A stretch of 64,000 bases of DNA from the NCBI RefSeq assembly GCF_001297015.1, contig NZ_LIGE01000046.1:45729-109728 (forward strand). The letters run 5' to 3'. The notes under the pieces were generated by a model that saw only the letters and a list, made by a program, of their open reading frames with translations, did not search any database and was not told where the DNA came from. How positions within the stretch are numbered: position 1 is the stretch's first letter; each line of letters begins with the position of its first letter. The DNA is from Pseudomonas sp. RIT-PI-r (GTDB lineage Bacteria > Pseudomonadota > Gammaproteobacteria > Pseudomonadales > Pseudomonadaceae). Shown piece by piece: positions 8,748-17,079 of the stretch. The position numbers were made by a program, and so were the translations under genes.

Positions 8748-9044
8748 TTAAGCTGGGGCGATACCTTCGACGATGATGATCTCCGCCCTCGCCCATTCCT
8801 CGCGATAACTTTTCGCTTCCTGATACGCCGCCGAGCGATAGCACGCCACCGCCTGCTCATAACTGTCGAATTCAATCACCACGCTGCGTTGCGGCGTCTC
8901 GCGCCCTTCCATCGCCTCGCTGCGCCCGCCTCTTGCCAGAAACTTTGCGCCAAATTCGGCGAACGCCGCCGGCGCGCGCTGGGTGTATTGGCCGTAGTGA
9001 TCGGCATCGGCTATATCCACATGAGCAATCCAGTACGCCTTCAT
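8748..9044 (-). CDS. DUF1330 family protein
   Basis: A 98-residue protein beginning MKAYWIAHVDIADADHYGQY, with the ferredoxin-like dimeric alpha/beta barrel features of DUF1330: RGGRSEAMEG and VVIEFDSYEQAVACYRSAAY. Its start lies 22 bp from operator B. A minus-strand -35 TTGGAA (complement of 9088-9093) and -10 TAATAC (complement of 9066-9071) with a 16-bp spacer drive it. It is therefore probably co-regulated with RibBA. The function is unknown; in this regulon a small isomerase or monooxygenase-like role on a pathway intermediate is conceivable. Confidence 0.85.
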   Translation of the reverse strand: MKAYWIAHVDIADADHYGQYTQRAPAAFAEFGAKFLARGGRSEAMEGRETPQRSVVIEFDSYEQAVACYRSAAYQEAKSYREEWARAEIIIVEGIAPA

Positions 9045-9054
9045 AGTGACCTCT

Positions 9055-9093
9055 TTGTTGATTTTGTATTATGGTATACCAATATATTTCCAA
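9055..9093. promoter_or_regulatory. Bidirectional promoter and operator B (DUF1330 / ribBA)
   Basis: The operator TATTATGGTATACCAA occupies 9067-9082. Rightward: -35 TTGTTG (9055-9060), 16-bp spacer, -10 TACCAA (9077-9082), toward ribBA. Leftward: -35 TTGGAA (9093-9088), 16-bp spacer, -10 TAATAC (9071-9066), toward DUF1330. The operator covers both -10 elements, so one bound repressor would silence both genes. The 20 bases 9066-9085 are identical to 53405-53424 (operator F). Confidence 0.7.
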
Positions 9094-9112
9094 CGAACCC
9101 TGAGAGTCCAGC

Positions 9113-10222
9113 ATGGCCTTCAACAGCATTGAAGAAATCATCGAAGATTATCGCCTCGGCAAAATGGTTTTGCTGGTCGATGACGAAGACCGCGAAAACG
9201 AAGGAGACCTGTTGCTGGCCGCCGACCGTTGCACGCCTGAGGCGATCAGCTTCATGGCCCGTGAAGCGCGCGGGCTGATTTGCCTGACGCTCACCGACGC
9301 CCACTGCCAGCGTCTGGGCCTGGAGCAAATGGTGCCGGCCAATGGCAGCGTGTTCAGCACCGCGTTCACCGTGTCGATTGAAGCGGCGGTTGGCGTGACC
9401 ACCGGCATCTCGGCGGCTGATCGCGCCTGCACCGTGGCCGCCGCCGTCGCGCCAAATGCTCGCGCTGAAGACCTGGTGCAGCCGGGCCATATCTTTCCGC
9501 TACGCGCCAAGGAAGGTGGCGTGCTGACGCGTGCTGGGCATACCGAAGCGGGTTGCGATCTGGCGCGTTTGGCCGGTTTTACCCCGGCCTCGGTGATTGT
9601 CGAGGTGATGAACGACGACGGCACCATGGCCCGTCGCCCGGATCTGGAGGTGTTTGCGTGCAAGCACGGGATCAAGATCGGCACCATCGCCGACCTCATC
9701 CATTATCGGCTGAGCACCGAACACACCATCGAGCGGATTGGCGAACGCGAGCTGCCGACGGTGCATGGCACGTTCCGCTTGATCACCTTTGAGGATCGCA
9801 TCGAGGGCGGCGTGCACATGGCGATGGTCATGGGCGATCTGCGCCGTGAAGAGCCGACGCTGGTGCGCGTGCACGTGATCGATCCGCTGCGTGATCTGGT
9901 CGGCGCCGAGTACAGCGGGCCGAGCAACTGGACGCTGTGGGCGGCGTTGCAACGGGTCGCGGCTGAGGGGCATGGGGTTGTTGTGGTGCTGGCCAATCAT
10001 GAGTCTTCGCAGGCGTTGCTGGAGCGCGTGCCGCAATTGACCCAGCCGCCGCGGCAGTTCAGCCGTTCGCAATCGCGGATTTATTCGGAGGTGGGGACTG
10101 GGGCGCAGATTTTGCAGAATCTGGGGGTGGGTAAGCTGCGGCATCTTGGGCCGCCACTCAAATACGCCGGGTTGACCGGGTATGACCTGGAAGTGGTCGA
10201 GAGCATCCCCTTCACCGAATAA
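9113..10222 (+). CDS. ribBA: RibBA-like 3,4-dihydroxy-2-butanone-4-phosphate synthase with degenerate RibA domain
   Basis: A 369-residue protein. The N-terminal DHBP synthase domain (about residues 1-200) keeps the acidic loop VDDEDRENEGDL and the active-site region HIFPLRAKEGGVLTRAGHTE. The C-terminal third has the GTP cyclohydrolase II fold sequence but lacks the zinc-binding cysteine segment (C-S-E-C-x-T-G-D), so only the RibB activity, making the four-carbon riboflavin precursor, is expected. The start is 31 bp from operator B. I see no room for an FMN riboswitch (68 bp upstream in all), so this copy is likely regulon-specific and not the housekeeping one. Confidence 0.9.
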   Translation: MAFNSIEEIIEDYRLGKMVLLVDDEDRENEGDLLLAADRCTPEAISFMAREARGLICLTLTDAHCQRLGLEQMVPANGSVFSTAFTVSIEAAVGVTTGISAADRACTVAAAVAPNARAEDLVQPGHIFPLRAKEGGVLTRAGHTEAGCDLARLAGFTPASVIVEVMNDDGTMARRPDLEVFACKHGIKIGTIADLIHYRLSTEHTIERIGERELPTVHGTFRLITFEDRIEGGVHMAMVMGDLRREEPTLVRVHVIDPLRDLVGAEYSGPSNWTLWAALQRVAAEGHGVVVVLANHESSQALLERVPQLTQPPRQFSRSQSRIYSEVGTGAQILQNLGVGKLRHLGPPLKYAGLTGYDLEVVESIPFTE

Positions 10223-10245
10223 CCCACGACGAACACAAATCCAAA

Positions 10246-10335
10246 TGTAGGAGTGAGCCTGCTCGCGATAGCGGTGTGTCAGTCAACATTATTGCTGAAT
10301 GTCACACCGCTATCGCGAGCAGGCTCACTCCTACA
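10246..10335. repeat. REPIN, GTAGGAGTGAGC family
   Basis: A REP doublet with long near-perfect arms: TGTAGGAGTGAGCCTGCTCG continuing into GATAGCGGTGTG, complemented on the right side. It lies just after ribBA, before the ABC transporter promoter, and may serve as a 3'-end stabilising hairpin. Confidence 0.85.
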
Positions 10336-10411
10336 GGGGGTTTGCATTTCAGATCCATTTCTTCGAACCACGAAAAAGGACAGCCGCCAGATAACCGGTA
10401 AGGCAAAGTGC

Positions 10412-10439
10412 TTGCACAAAGTTTGGAATACCATAATAT
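10412..10439 (+). promoter_or_regulatory. Promoter and operator C of the ABC transporter operon
   Basis: The operator, read on the minus strand, is TATTATGGTATTCCAA (10423-10438), one base off the TGGTATACCA core. A -35 TTGCAC (10412-10417) and -10 TAATAT (10434-10439) are separated by 16 bp. The 30 bases 10411-10440 match the complement of 50531-50560 (operator D, NCS1 permease promoter) with only two differences. The start of the binding-protein gene is about 104 bp downstream. Confidence 0.65.
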
Positions 10440-10542
10440 GATATTCCATAGACCGGACACTCCAACGAACGTCCATCTACTGCTCCCGATAGGCGGGCAA
10501 CAACGCAAGCCCGCTCAAAAACACAACAATGAGGGCGTGAAC

Positions 10543-11568
10543 ATGGTGTTGAACAAAGCTGCAACCGCGATCTTTTTTGCGGGACTGCTCAGCGTCACCG
10601 GCCAGGCTGCAATGGCTGCCGAAAGCGTGAACTTCGTCAGCTGGGGCGGAAGCACCCAGGACGCGCAGAAACAGGCCTGGGCCGATCCGTTCAGCAAGGC
10701 CAGCGGCATCACCGTCGTGCAGGATGGCCCGACCGACTACGGCAAACTGAAAGCCATGGTCGAGAGCGGCAACGTTCAGTGGGACGTGGTCGATGTCGAA
10801 GCCGACTTTGCCCTGCGCGCCGCCGCTGAAGGCCTGCTCGAACCCCTCGATTTCAAAGTCATCCAGCGCGACAAGATCGACCCGCGATTCGTTAGCGATC
10901 ACGGTGTCGGCTCGTTCTTCTTCTCCTTCGTCCTCGGCTACAACGAGGGCAAACTCGGCGCCAACAAACCGCAGGACTGGAGCGCCCTGTTCGACACCAA
11001 AACCTGGCCCGGCAAACGCGCCCTGTACAAATGGCCAAGCCCCGGCGTGCTCGAATTGGCGCTGCTGGCCGACGGCGTGGCCGCCGACAAGCTCTACCCG
11101 CTGGATCTGGATCGCGCCTTCAAGAAACTCGACACCATCAAGAAAGACATCGTCTGGTGGGGCGGCGGCGCGCAGTCGCAGCAACTGCTGGCGTCCGGTG
11201 AAGCGAGCATGGGCCAGTTCTGGAACGGCCGCATTCATGCCCTGCAAGAAGACGGCGCACCGGTCGGTGTGAGCTGGAAACAGAACCTGGTCATGGCCGA
11301 CATTCTGGTGATTCCAAAAGGCTCGAAAAACAAGGACGCGGCGATGAAGTTTCTCGCCGCCGCCAGCAGCGCCAAGGGCCAGGCCGACTTCTCCAACCTG
11401 ACCGCCTACGCCCCGGTCAACCTCGACAGTGTGGAGCGTCTGGATTCGACGCTGGCCCCCAACCTGCCGACTGCCTACGCTAAGGATCAGATCACTCTAG
11501 ATTTCGCGTACTGGGCCAAAAACGGCCAGGCCATCGCGACACGGTGGAACGAATGGCTGGTCAAATGA
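10543..11568 (+). CDS. ABC transporter substrate-binding protein, PotD/spermidine-putrescine type
   Basis: A 341-residue protein; the ATG at 10543 is chosen because it opens a clean signal peptide (MVLNKAATAIFFAGLLSVTG, cleavage near AMAAES). The longer frame starts upstream of the promoter -10 and is discarded. The mature protein begins VNFVSWGGSTQDAQ and includes DVVDVEADFALRAA and VWWGGGAQSQQL, typical of extracellular solute-binding family 1/PotD-like proteins. It is periplasmic. The ligand is unknown; the family takes polyamines and other small cationic or opine-like compounds. First gene of a four-gene importer under operator C. Confidence 0.9.
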   Translation: MVLNKAATAIFFAGLLSVTGQAAMAAESVNFVSWGGSTQDAQKQAWADPFSKASGITVVQDGPTDYGKLKAMVESGNVQWDVVDVEADFALRAAAEGLLEPLDFKVIQRDKIDPRFVSDHGVGSFFFSFVLGYNEGKLGANKPQDWSALFDTKTWPGKRALYKWPSPGVLELALLADGVAADKLYPLDLDRAFKKLDTIKKDIVWWGGGAQSQQLLASGEASMGQFWNGRIHALQEDGAPVGVSWKQNLVMADILVIPKGSKNKDAAMKFLAAASSAKGQADFSNLTAYAPVNLDSVERLDSTLAPNLPTAYAKDQITLDFAYWAKNGQAIATRWNEWLVK

Positions 11569-12512
11569 AAATGGCGGCCACCGCGTCCCGTCCCTCCACT
11601 GCCACCGGGAGCGCGACCAGCGCTGCCGGCTCGGCCCACGGAACCCAGGCGGTTGCGATGCAGCAAGCCCCGTCCCTCAAACAACGCTGGCGCGGCGCCG
11701 GCAACCTCGTACCAGCGCTGCTGTTCATCGGCCTGTTCTTTCTCGCGCCGTTGATTGGCCTGCTGTTGCGCGGCGTGCTCGAACCGACCCCGGGCCTCGG
11801 CAACTATGAACAACTTTTCGCCAACTCTGCTTATGCGCGAGTGCTGCTCAACACCTTTTCGGTGGCCGGGCTGGTGACACTGTTCAGCTTGCTGCTGGGC
11901 TTTCCGCTGGCCTGGGCGATCACCCTGGTGCCGCGCGGCTGGGGGCGCTGGATCCTCAACATCGTGCTGCTGTCGATGTGGACCAGCCTGCTCGCCCGCA
12001 CCTATTCATGGCTGGTTTTGCTGCAAGCGTCGGGCGTGATCAACAAGGCCTTGATGGCGATGGGCATCATCGATCAGCCGCTGGAGATGGTGCACAACCT
12101 CACCGGCGTAGTGATCGGCATGAGCTACATCATGATCCCGTTCATCGTCCTGCCGTTGCAGGCAACCATGCAGGCCATTGACCCGATGATTCTGCAGGCC
12201 GGTTCGATCTGTGGCGCCAGTCCGTGGACCAACTTCTTCCGGGTGTTCCTGCCGCTGTGTCGGCCGGGTCTGGCCTCCGGTGGCTTGATGGTGTTCGTCA
12301 TGTCGCTCGGTTACTACGTCACCCCGGCGCTGCTCGGCGGGGCGCAGAACATGATGCTGCCGGAGTTCATCATTCAGCAGGTGCAATCGTTCCTCAACTG
12401 GGGCCTGGCCAGTGCCGGCGCCGCGTTGCTGATCGCGATCACTTTGGTGCTGTTCTACTTCTACCTGAAGCTTCAGCCGGAATCCCCGGTTGGCGCCAGT
12501 AACGCGAGGTAA
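11565..12512 (+). CDS. ABC transporter permease (PotB-like)
   Basis: A 315-residue protein. The start at 11565 is inferred from the ATGA overlap with the binding-protein stop; a slightly longer frame from 11544 is possible. After a Thr/Ser/Ala-rich cytoplasmic N-terminus come about six TM segments (first at LVPALLFIGLFFLAPLIGLL). The EAA-type loop is visible at AGSICGASPWTNFFRVFLPL, the contact site for the ATPase. It forms the channel with the next gene. Confidence 0.9.
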   Translation: MKMAATASRPSTATGSATSAAGSAHGTQAVAMQQAPSLKQRWRGAGNLVPALLFIGLFFLAPLIGLLLRGVLEPTPGLGNYEQLFANSAYARVLLNTFSVAGLVTLFSLLLGFPLAWAITLVPRGWGRWILNIVLLSMWTSLLARTYSWLVLLQASGVINKALMAMGIIDQPLEMVHNLTGVVIGMSYIMIPFIVLPLQATMQAIDPMILQAGSICGASPWTNFFRVFLPLCRPGLASGGLMVFVMSLGYYVTPALLGGAQNMMLPEFIIQQVQSFLNWGLASAGAALLIAITLVLFYFYLKLQPESPVGASNAR

Positions 12513-12518
12513 GCCGAC

Positions 12519-13328
12519 ATGCTCCTGACCCCCAATGCGATGAGCCGGCGCATGCGCTTCGGCTTGTATGCCACCACCGGGCTGATCGGTCTGTTCCTGC
12601 TGTTGCCGATCGTGTTTATCGTGCTGCTGTCGTTCGGCTCTTCGCAGTGGCTGGTGTTTCCGCCGCCGGGCTGGACGCTGAAATGGTACGGCCAGTTCTT
12701 CTCCAATCCCGACTGGATGAACGCTGCAGCGGCCAGCCTCAAGGTCGCTGTACTGACCACGATCTGCGCCGTGGCTCTCGGTTTGCCGACGGCGTTTGCG
12801 CTGGTGCGCGGACGTTTTCCCGGCCGGGAAATGCTCTACGGTCTGTTCACCCTGCCGATGATCGTGCCGCTGGTGATCATCGCCGTGGCGGTGTACGCGC
12901 TGTTCCTCAAGCTCGGTTACACCGGGACCATGTTCGCTTTCGTGGTCAGCCATGTGATCGTCGCGCTGCCGTTCACCATCATCTCGATCATCAACTCGCT
13001 GAAGCTGTTCGATCAGTCGATTGAGGACGCGGCGGTGATTTGCGGTGCCTCACGCCTGCAAGCGGTGTTCAAGGTGACGTTCCCGGCGATCCGTCCGGGC
13101 ATGGTCGCCGGCGCGCTCTTCGCCTTCCTCGTTTCGTGGGACGAAGTGGTGCTCAGCGTGATGATGGCCAGCCCGACCCTGCAAACCCTTCCCGTGAAAA
13201 TGTGGACCACCCTGCGCCAGGACCTGACACCGGTGATCGCCGTCGCTTCGACGTTGCTGATCGGCTTGTCTGTTCTAGTCATGGTGATCGCCGCCGCATT
13301 GCGCCGGCGCAACGAAATCAGCGCCTGA
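12519..13328 (+). CDS. ABC transporter permease (PotC-like)
   Basis: A 269-residue inner-membrane protein starting 6 bp after the previous stop. It has six predicted TM segments beginning GLIGLFLLLPIVFIVLLSFG. The EAA loop is at DAAVICGASRLQAVFKVTFP and is followed by AIRPGMVAGALFAFLVSWDE. It pairs with the PotB-like permease. Length and order match polyamine-type importers. Confidence 0.9.
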   Translation: MLLTPNAMSRRMRFGLYATTGLIGLFLLLPIVFIVLLSFGSSQWLVFPPPGWTLKWYGQFFSNPDWMNAAAASLKVAVLTTICAVALGLPTAFALVRGRFPGREMLYGLFTLPMIVPLVIIAVAVYALFLKLGYTGTMFAFVVSHVIVALPFTIISIINSLKLFDQSIEDAAVICGASRLQAVFKVTFPAIRPGMVAGALFAFLVSWDEVVLSVMMASPTLQTLPVKMWTTLRQDLTPVIAVASTLLIGLSVLVMVIAAALRRRNEISA

Positions 13329-13345
13329 GCGCCCAGGAGTACGAC

Positions 13346-14500
13346 ATGAGTGCCGTGATCAAAGACGCTTCCCAGCAGAACGACAAACCCCTGGTCAGCC
13401 TGCGCAACCTGAACAAACACTACGGCGACTTTGCCGCCGTCGACAACATCTCGCTGGACATCAAGGACGGTGAATTCCTCACCTTCCTCGGCTCCAGCGG
13501 CTCGGGCAAAAGTACGACGTTGTCGATGCTCGCCGGGTTTGAAACGCCGAGCAGCGGCGAGATCCTCGTCAACGGTCAGTCGCTGGTGAATGTGCCGCCG
13601 CACAAGCGTGACATCGGCATGGTGTTCCAGCGCTATTCGTTGTTCCCGCATCTGTCGGTGCGCGACAACATCGCGTTCCCGTTGGCGATCCGCAAACTAG
13701 CGGCCGCCGAACGTGAAAAGCGCGTCGATGCGATGCTGAAACTGGTGCAGCTTGAGCAATTCGCCCATCGCCGCCCTTCGCAACTGTCTGGCGGCCAGCA
13801 ACAACGTGTCGCCATCGCCCGCGCCTTGGTCTACGAACCACGCATTTTGCTGATGGACGAACCGCTCGGTGCGCTGGATAAAAAACTGCGCGAGGATTTG
13901 CAAGACGAACTGCGCCAACTGCATCGCCGTCTGGGCATCACCATTGTTTACGTGACCCACGACCAGGAAGAAGCCATGCGCTTGTCGCAACGCATCGCGA
14001 TTTTCAGTCACGGCAAGATTGTGGGATTGGGCAGCGGTTACGACCTTTATCAGAATCCGCCGAATGCGTTTGTGGCGTCGTTTCTGGGCAACTCGAACTT
14101 CCTCAAACTCAAGGCGCAAGGCAATGCGGCGGCTTCGTTTGAAGGACAGTCATTGTCGATTCGCCTGACCGCTGGGTTGCACACCGATCAGGATGTTTTG
14201 CTGATGGTGCGGCCGGAAAAGGCACTGGCGTTGAGCGTGGCGCAAGCAATCAGCGAACCGCTGCCGTCGGGTTGGAATGAGGTATCAGCGAAGGTTGTGG
14301 AAGTGTTGTTTCTGGGTGAGAGCCAGACGTGCAGCGTAGTCACCTCGGGCGGCACCTCAATGACGGTTAAAGCACTGTCAGCCGCCGGCATGCCGCTCAA
14401 GGCTGGCGATCCGGTGCAAGTGCGCTGGGCCACCGCTGATGCTTGCGTCTACACCGAATGGACCGAAAGCGACCTCAACAAAGCCGCCGGCTCCCACTGA
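13346..14500 (+). CDS. ABC transporter ATP-binding protein (PotA-like)
   Basis: A 384-residue protein. The ATG at 13346 is preceded by CAGGAG (13334-13339); the much longer frame from 13040 lies inside the permease and is a shadow. Motifs: Walker A GSSGSGKST, Q-loop MVFQRYSLFPH, signature LSGGQQQRVAIARAL, Walker B ILLMDEP, H-loop YVTHDQEEA. A C-terminal TOBE-type domain (about residues 285-380) is typical of PotA/FbpC ATPases. Last gene of the importer operon; a REP follows 8 bp after the stop. Confidence 0.93.
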   Translation: MSAVIKDASQQNDKPLVSLRNLNKHYGDFAAVDNISLDIKDGEFLTFLGSSGSGKSTTLSMLAGFETPSSGEILVNGQSLVNVPPHKRDIGMVFQRYSLFPHLSVRDNIAFPLAIRKLAAAEREKRVDAMLKLVQLEQFAHRRPSQLSGGQQQRVAIARALVYEPRILLMDEPLGALDKKLREDLQDELRQLHRRLGITIVYVTHDQEEAMRLSQRIAIFSHGKIVGLGSGYDLYQNPPNAFVASFLGNSNFLKLKAQGNAAASFEGQSLSIRLTAGLHTDQDVLLMVRPEKALALSVAQAISEPLPSGWNEVSAKVVEVLFLGESQTCSVVTSGGTSMTVKALSAAGMPLKAGDPVQVRWATADACVYTEWTESDLNKAAGSH

Positions 14501-14508
14501 AATCCCCT

Positions 14509-14599
14509 CTAGGAGCTGCCGCAGGCTGCGATTTTTTGATCTTGCCGTTAAAAACAAGATCAACAGATCGCAGCCTCGTTTCACTCGACAGCTCCTACA
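14509..14599. repeat. REP doublet, AGGAGCTGCCGCAGGCTGCGA family
   Basis: Left arm AGGAGCTGCCGCAGGCTGCG and right arm ending ACAGCTCCTACAG enclose a central hairpin GATCTTG...CAAGATC. It lies directly after the ATPase stop codon. Confidence 0.8.
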
Positions 14600-14610
14600 G
14601 GAATGCATTG

Positions 14611-14671
14611 CAATTGTGGGAGCGGGCTTGCTCGCATAGAGGCTTTCGCGAGCAGGCTCACTCCTACAATT
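14611..14671. repeat. Diverged REP doublet, GTGGGAGCGGGC family
   Basis: CAATTGTGGGAGCGGGCTTG and a complementary GCAGGCTCACTCCTACAATT arm; arms partly diverged. It lies between convergent genes. Confidence 0.7.
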
Positions 14672-14717
14672 GAACCGTGTTTGCCCCTCAGGGCTGCGGT
14701 GGCTCTTTTTTTTGCTC

Positions 14718-15443
14718 TCAAGGCGCGACCGTCACATCGCCCTGCCCACTCTCGGCCAGCGCTGCAGCGACAAACCCTTCAGCCTTCTTGCGCTCGACGA
14801 ACGCCCGCACATACGCTGCGCCTGCCTCCCGCCCACGGGGCACCGCCATGGCCTGGCGAATCGCCGTGAACGCGCCGTCCAGCACGCGGTAACGCGCGTC
14901 GGCATCCGCGACTTTCTGCAATGGCTGACGGACACCGGCGGCGGCATCCAGGTGTTGCTCGATAAACAGGTCAACGGCACCCGCCGAGGTTTCGGCACGC
15001 TCCAATTGTGCGTGCTGCAGCGTGCGACTGAGGAACAGGTCGTAGGCTGCGCCTTTGCCAACGGCCAGTCGCAATCCTGGCTGATCGAGGTCCTCGACGT
15101 TGCGATACGGGGCCTGCGCCTCGACCAGATAAGTCCCTTCAATGATCACGTACGGCTCGCTGAACGCAATCTGCGCCTCACGCACCGGCTCGATGGCGAG
15201 GAATGCCAGATTCCATAGGCCCTCCTCCAGCGCCGCGAAACCCTTGCCCGCCGCATCAAAGGTGCGCATCTCCAGTTCCACACCCAGCTCGGCAGCCAGC
15301 GCGATCGCCAAAGCCACCGAAACCCCTTGCGGCGCACCATCTGCTCTGCGCTGCGCCAGCACCGGGTTACCGAAGTTGATGGCGGCATGCAGCACGCCGT
15401 CGGGCGCGAGATCGGCCATCACGGCCGGGGTGATTACACTCAT
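14718..15443 (-). CDS. Solute-binding-protein family 3 domain protein lacking a signal peptide
   Basis: A 241-residue protein beginning MSVITPAVMADLAPDGVLHA. The SBP_bac_3 pattern is clear: AAINFGNPVLAQ, GVSVALAIALAAELGVELEM, AFLAIEPVREAQIAFSEPYV and LAVGKGAAYDLFLSRTL. No hydrophobic leader or lipobox is present and the upstream sequence offers none, so the protein as encoded is probably cytoplasmic. No permease or ATPase adjoins it. It may be a cytosolic ligand-binding protein or a decayed receptor. Convergent with the importer operon. Confidence 0.8.
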   Translation of the reverse strand: MSVITPAVMADLAPDGVLHAAINFGNPVLAQRRADGAPQGVSVALAIALAAELGVELEMRTFDAAGKGFAALEEGLWNLAFLAIEPVREAQIAFSEPYVIIEGTYLVEAQAPYRNVEDLDQPGLRLAVGKGAAYDLFLSRTLQHAQLERAETSAGAVDLFIEQHLDAAAGVRQPLQKVADADARYRVLDGAFTAIRQAMAVPRGREAGAAYVRAFVERKKAEGFVAAALAESGQGDVTVAP

Positions 15444-15525
15444 CGTGTTGCTCCCTGATTGGATAAGAAATCAGTGTGTGTCGTGACTGACAACTGTCGA
15501 GGACACAACACCCAGCGGGTAAGCC

Positions 15526-16101
15526 TTATGTCGGTGCCTGACAGGCACTCAAATGTTCCAGCGCCCGACGCGTCACCGCATCAATGTAAGCCGCGTCACC
15601 ATAGACCCGCGCCAGCAGAATCGCCCCCTCGTAATCCGCCACCCATTGTCGAGCGGTCAGCAAGGCTTGTCCCTCATCGACTTCGCCTTCCAGCAAATGC
15701 GCAAACGCCTTGGCCCATGCATCGAAAAAACCGCGAATCGGCTCCAGCAATTCACTTTTACCGTACGCCGCATCGACCGCCACCACGCCCATCAGGCAAC
15801 CAATCGAGTCATCCTGAAACAGCCGCGCAGCCTTGCGGCCCATTTTGCTCAGGCGTTCTTGTGGCGTGAGTTTTTCGTCGAAGGCCACGGCAAACAAGGT
15901 CTGGTTGATGACCTGATGCGTCCAGTCGAGCACGTCACGCAGCAAGGCCTCCTTGTTCGGATAGTGGTGATAGAACGAAGCCTTGGTAAAGCCGCAAGCG
16001 GACGCAAGCACGTCCATGGTGGTGCCATGATAGCCAAGGCGCTTGAAGGTATTGGCGCACCGCAGAAGCAGCTCTTCACGGGGGATTTTCAACGGTCGCA
16101 C
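15526..16101 (-). CDS. TetR/AcrR-family regulator
   Basis: A 191-residue protein from a GTG at 16101, preceded by AGGAAA at a suitable distance; an ATG-initiated frame extending to 16176 is possible but adds a non-family N-terminus. The HTH reads GYHGTTMDVLASACGFTKAS followed by FYHHYPNKEALL, a classical TetR motif. It is divergent from the crotonase gene (start 16251) and probably represses that operon. The intervening region contains the partly symmetrical CGAACGGATGGTCAG near 16199-16213 as a possible operator. Confidence 0.88.
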   Translation of the reverse strand: MRPLKIPREELLLRCANTFKRLGYHGTTMDVLASACGFTKASFYHHYPNKEALLRDVLDWTHQVINQTLFAVAFDEKLTPQERLSKMGRKAARLFQDDSIGCLMGVVAVDAAYGKSELLEPIRGFFDAWAKAFAHLLEGEVDEGQALLTARQWVADYEGAILLARVYGDAAYIDAVTRRALEHLSACQAPT

Positions 16102-16250
16102 GAGTATTTCCTGATCCGGATAACTGGCGGTGATTCTATGACATAAGCCTGCCCTTCTCAATTTGACGGTTACCAACTGTTCGTTTAGTTTCTATTTACC
16201 GAACGGATGGTCAGTAACTGGCCGCCGACAAAAAATCAGGGAGAGCAGAG

Positions 16251-17048
16251 ATGAACGAAGCCAACAGTGGCCCCGGCCGAGTCACCCGCGAACAACGCGG
16301 TCAGTTGTTTTTGATCGGTCTGGATCGCGCCGGCAAACGCAACGCATTCGACAGTGCAATGCTGACGGACCTGGCATTGGCCATCGGCGAGTATGAGCGC
16401 AATGACGAACTGCGCTGCGCCGTGCTGTTCGCCCATGGCGAGCACTTCACTGCGGGTCTGGACTTGATGGAACTGACGCCAAAACTGGTGTCAGGCGCCT
16501 TCAAGTATCCTGAAGAAGGCATCGACCCATGGGGCGTTTCCAAACCGCGCAGGCGTAAACCGGTGGTGGTTGCCATTGAAGGCATTTGCTGGACGGCGGG
16601 CATCGAATTGATGCTCAACGCCGACATCAGCATTGCCGCCACCAATGCCCGTTTCGCTCATCTGGAAGTGTTGCGCGGGATCTCACCCGCCGGCGGTTCC
16701 ACCGTGCGCTTCACCCGCGCAGCGGGCTGGACCGCCGCCATGCGCTACATGCTCACGGGGGAAGAGTTCGATGCCACTGCCGCCCTGCACATGCGCCTGC
16801 TGACCGAAGTGGTCGCACCCGGCCAGACTCTGGCACGCGCCATCGAATACGCCGAATGCATTGCCAAGGCTGCGCCTCTGGCGATTCAGGCGACGCTGCA
16901 ATCGGCGTTTCTGGCGCAGGATCAGGGAGACGATGTGGCACTGTCGAAGCTTGATGAACAACTGCTGGCCCTGATCAAAACCGAGGATGTCCGCGAAGGC
17001 GTCATGGCGATGATGCAAAAGCGCGAACCGCAGTTCAAAGGTCGCTGA
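16251..17048 (+). CDS. Crotonase/enoyl-CoA hydratase family protein
   Basis: A 265-residue protein with a GGGAGAGCAG ribosome binding region. It shows GKRNAFDSAML, the oxyanion-hole segment HFTAGLDLMELTP and the second loop EGICWTAGIELMLNADISIA, then FAHLEVLRGISPAGGS with the family acidic residue. Typical crotonase length. It probably hydrates or isomerises an acyl-CoA. Divergent from the TetR gene and 31 bp before an alpha/beta hydrolase, suggesting a two-gene, TetR-controlled acyl-CoA or ester-degrading unit. Confidence 0.9.
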   Translation: MNEANSGPGRVTREQRGQLFLIGLDRAGKRNAFDSAMLTDLALAIGEYERNDELRCAVLFAHGEHFTAGLDLMELTPKLVSGAFKYPEEGIDPWGVSKPRRRKPVVVAIEGICWTAGIELMLNADISIAATNARFAHLEVLRGISPAGGSTVRFTRAAGWTAAMRYMLTGEEFDATAALHMRLLTEVVAPGQTLARAIEYAECIAKAAPLAIQATLQSAFLAQDQGDDVALSKLDEQLLALIKTEDVREGVMAMMQKREPQFKGR

Positions 17049-17079
17049 AGGCTTTGCTCAACTCACTCGGAACAATTTC

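Noticed and set aside
9045..9112. FMN riboswitch before ribBA
   Set aside because: Only 68 bp separate the DUF1330 and ribBA starts, most of it occupied by operator B; an RFN element needs well over 100 bp and its conserved boxes are absent.
13040..13345. N-terminal extension of the PotA-like ATPase
   Set aside because: The extra 102 codons lie out of frame inside the permease gene; a good ribosome binding site precedes the ATG at 13346.
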